Part shown: positions 62,901 through 64,000 of the stretch, in pieces
Layout of the letters: the number at the start of each line of letters is the position of its first letter
How positions within the stretch are numbered: position 1 is the first letter of the stretch
From: Streptococcus anginosus
GTDB lineage: Bacteria > Bacillota > Bacilli > Lactobacillales > Streptococcaceae
Direction of reading: 5' to 3'
DNA: 64,000 bases
Assembly (NCBI RefSeq): GCF_900636475.1
Contig: NZ_LR134283.1
Coordinates: 1,302,001 to 1,366,000, forward strand
Notes under the pieces: generated by a model
Databases searched by the model: none
The model's input: the letters and a program-made list of their open reading frames with translations, nothing else
What the model was told of the DNA's origin: nothing
Made by a program: the position numbers and the translations under genes

Positions 62901-64000
62901 AATGAACGGTTACATCACCAACCACTTCATCATAAACATAGACAACACGAGTAGTGCCTTTGACAATCTTACCGCTTTCTTGACCTTGAGTTGCTTTTGG
63001 ATCAATGCGATAAACCTTACCATCGGCTGTAGTAATTCTAGTTGGTTTGTGATCTGTTGTATCGTAGTTCGTACCAACTTTGCTATCTGGTGTATCAACA
63101 ACACGTGGTGCGATAGTATTGCCCTTCTTATCTTGGTAATCGACAACTACGTTACCATACTCTTCTGGTGCATCTGGAACAAGGTCATAGTAGTAGGTAA
63201 TATTGGTATTGCCTTCGACAACTTTTCCTGTTTCTGCACCTTGAGTAGCTTTTGGATCAAGACGATATTTCTTACCGTCAACTGTCGTGATTGTTTCTTT
63301 CCGTTGATCGGTTGTATCGTAGTCTGTTCCCACTTCTGAACGCGGTGTATCCGTCACCTTAGGTGAAATTGTCATGCCGTCTTTATTCTTGTACTCAACG
63401 GTTACATCACCATATTTCTTTTCTGGTGTTGGAATATCTGGTACAAGATCATAGTAGTAGGTAATATTGGTATTGCCTTCGACAACTTTTCCTGTTTCTG
63501 CACCTTGAGTAGCTTTTGGATCAAGACGATATTTCTTACCGTCAACTGTCGTGATTGTTTCTTTCCGTTGATCGGTTGTATCGTAGTCTGTTCCCACTTC
63601 TGAACGCGGTGTATCCGTCACCTTAGGTGAAATTGTCATGCCGTCTTTATTCTTGTACTCAACGGTTACATCACCATATTTCTTTTCTGGTGTTGGAATA
63701 TCTGGTACAAGATCATAGTAGTAGGTAATATTGGTATTGCCTTCGACAACTTTTCCTGTTTCTGCACCTTGAGTAGCTTTTGGATCAAGACGATATTTCT
63801 TACCGTCAACTGTTGTGATTGTTTCTTTCCGTTGATCGGTTGTATCGTAGTCTGTTCCCACTTCTGAACGTGGCGTATCCGTCACCTTAGGTGAAATCGT
63901 CATACCATCTTTATTCTTGTACTCAACGGTTACATCACCATATTTCTTTTCTGGTGTTGGAATATCTGGTACAAGATCATAGTAGTAGGTAATATTGGTA
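59920..64000 (-). CDS. LPxTG adhesin with MucBP repeats and antigen I/II-type domains (cut by right edge)
   Basis: The frame is open through the right edge, so the N-terminus is missing; an internal Met at 63903 is not the start. From the edge inward: 88-aa MucBP-like repeats (three full near-identical copies plus part of a fourth), three diverged MucBP units, then an antigen I/II C-terminal-type domain pair (NGKTMLAGSTEVYTIDIDNDQYKG..., NPKKDVVATVEDGQKDQ...). One more MucBP unit and a second copy of the pair follow, then a Pro/Thr-rich wall segment, LPSTG, a hydrophobic helix and KKRKEEE. It is sortase-anchored, and relatives bind mucin, salivary proteins or other bacteria. Confidence 0.93.
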   Translation of the reverse strand, partial: TNITYYYDLVPDIPTPEKKYGDVTVEYKNKDGMTISPKVTDTPRSEVGTDYDTTDQRKETITTVDGKKYRLDPKATQGAETGKVVEGNTNITYYYDLVPDIPTPEKKYGDVTVEYKNKDGMTISPKVTDTPRSEVGTDYDTTDQRKETITTVDGKKYRLDPKATQGAETGKVVEGNTNITYYYDLVPDIPTPEKKYGDVTVEYKNKDGMTISPKVTDTPRSEVGTDYDTTDQRKETITTVDGKKYRLDPKATQGAETGKVVEGNTNITYYYDLVPDAPEEYGNVVVDYQDKKGNTIAPRVVDTPDSKVGTNYDTTDHKPTRITTADGKVYRIDPKATQGQESGKIVKGTTRVVYVYDEVVGDVTVHYKDEDGKVIKEPEKDTTGAPINTVYDTRDHAHKTITTKDGRTYEIVPEKTQGIEQGRVVEGNTDVTYIYKQVFGDVVVHYEDESGKKIKEDVTDTSHARVGEDYDTTDHKTTAIKSGDKIYNLVPEKTKGNEKGKVTKGVTEVTYVYKEVKAEPKKKGTNAKGEDVNGKTMLAGSTEVYTIDIDNDQYKGMTGLTDKDKQAGLMVVEKYSSKHVTPNLAGVRVTTEDGKVQSGFTTKIYKSVAEAPQKVQDYIKAKGLKIDGEFAVTTADDPVAYTNNYVLKGINLKLVFPTTVKKEIKEASKYDNRAYQIDFTGIHETNLVTNNIPKINPKKDVVATVEDGQKDQNSLNNKTVKVGQVYNFELETSYLPANRGQAIEKMEVRDKYSSLVEYNGVHKWYAKTDILLKNGQKLAKGTDLTQYVNQTIDHKARTVVYSFSSDFLSKISDNSEFQATGYMQVKQLNTGTVKNTFTEIINNVERDSNTVTVDSPQDYGDVVVHYVDESGKKIKEDVTDTSHSKVGENYDTTDHKTTAIKSGDKVYNLVPEKTKGNEKGKVTKGVTEVTYVYKEVKAEPKKKGTNAKGEDVNGKTMLAGSTEVYTIDIDNDQYKGMTGLTDKDKQAGLMVVEKYSGKYVTPNLAGVRVTTEDGKVQSGFTTKIYKSVAEAPQKVQDYIKAKGLKIDGEFAVTTADDPVAYTNNYVLKGINLKLVFPTTVKKDIKEASKYDNRAYQIDFTGIHDTNLVTNNIPKINPKKDVVATVEDGQKDQNSLNNKTVKVGQVYNFELETSYLPANRGQAIEKMEVRDKYSSLVEYNGVHKWYAKTDILLKNGQKLAKGTDLTKFVNQTVDHKTRTVLYSFSSAFLNSISDNSEFQATGYMQVKQLDYGTVKNTFTEIINGVERNSNTVTVVTPDKPKTPDKPQTPPETPKTPEKPQTPPTPTPTPVVPTTPKQPVTPQVTLPSTGEATNDGAALVGLAFAATALSMLGFKKRKEEE

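Noticed and set aside
62575..63339. 254-codon rightward open frame opposite the MucBP repeats
   Set aside because: It is antisense to a well-supported adhesin. Its Cys/Phe/Ile-rich composition is a by-product of the opposite strand.
63903..63905. Met codon as the start of the large adhesin
   Set aside because: The frame continues to the window edge with another identical repeat unit, so this Met is internal.
63181..64000. CRISPR array
   Set aside because: The repeats are long, contiguous and coding (88-aa MucBP units), with no spacers. No CRISPR array or cas gene was seen in the window.

Overview
The window looks like the chromosome of an oral (viridans-type) Streptococcus. It is about 40% GC and has the usual low-GC Firmicute -35/-10 boxes and RBSs. 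It carries the streptococcal mevalonate pathway, pyruvate formate-lyase behind a cre site, a cytoplasmic MsrA-MsrB fusion, CppA, RocS, PepX, a rnhC-lepB-recD2 block and an LPxTG adhesin with antigen I/II-type domains. The species cannot be fixed from the sequence alone.

Layout. 1-2.0 kb: a leftward surface-protein operon (small coiled-coil protein, signal peptidase I, and a large adhesin cut by the left edge) behind a promoter whose spacer is an (AT)12 tract. The first gene of this operon carries an in-frame stop. 2.4-3.4 kb: an auxin-efflux-type permease broken by a frameshift. 3.5-5.0 kb: a TRZ/ATZ deaminase behind a divergent purine-class riboswitch. 5.2-11.8 kb: msrAB, pyrD, gdhA, an MscS channel and sstT. 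11.8-12.65 kb: gene remnants, a GC-rich 41-bp tandem repeat and an inverted-repeat element. 12.65-25.9 kb: housekeeping genes (trxA, pepD, mutS2, cvpA, zapA, rnhC, lepB, recD2, dinB, pflB) with a many-hairpin intergenic block at 19.5-19.86 kb. 26-33.7 kb: a split threonine/serine exporter, then the whole mevalonate pathway as two convergent operons (mvaS-mvaA rightward; mvaK1-mvaD-mvaK2-fni leftward). 33.8-40.3 kb: a serine hydrolase, CppA, a membrane protein with a papain-like tail, an aquaglyceroporin and PepX.

40.34-52.01 kb is an 11.66-kb integrative element inserted at the first codons of ebfC. It is flanked by an identical 15-bp sequence, which is the start of ebfC. It carries a tyrosine integrase, a DUF3173 protein, a MobT/Rep_trans initiator with an origin-like inverted-repeat region, a second cruciform-like region, and a cargo half. 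The cargo is a Hachiman-type anti-phage pair (HamA plus HamB helicase), an XRE regulator, two lipoproteins (one frameshifted), and uncharacterised genes including a 456-aa protein. HamB has an in-frame amber stop 55 codons before what looks like its natural end.

52-64 kb returns to the core chromosome: ebfC, a membrane glycerophosphodiesterase, a DUF218 protein, rocS, a BaiN-type flavoprotein, a MerR/TipAS regulator with a 19-bp-spacer promoter, and an uncharacterised membrane/acidic protein pair. The window ends in a large leftward LPxTG adhesin with perfect 264-bp MucBP repeats and a 1,260-bp tandem duplication, cut by the right edge.

Most promising for new biology: the AT-repeat promoter, the variant purine riboswitch on a deaminase gene, the Hachiman-carrying element with its damaged HamB and uncharacterised neighbours, and the many-hairpin RNA-like block with a decayed second copy.
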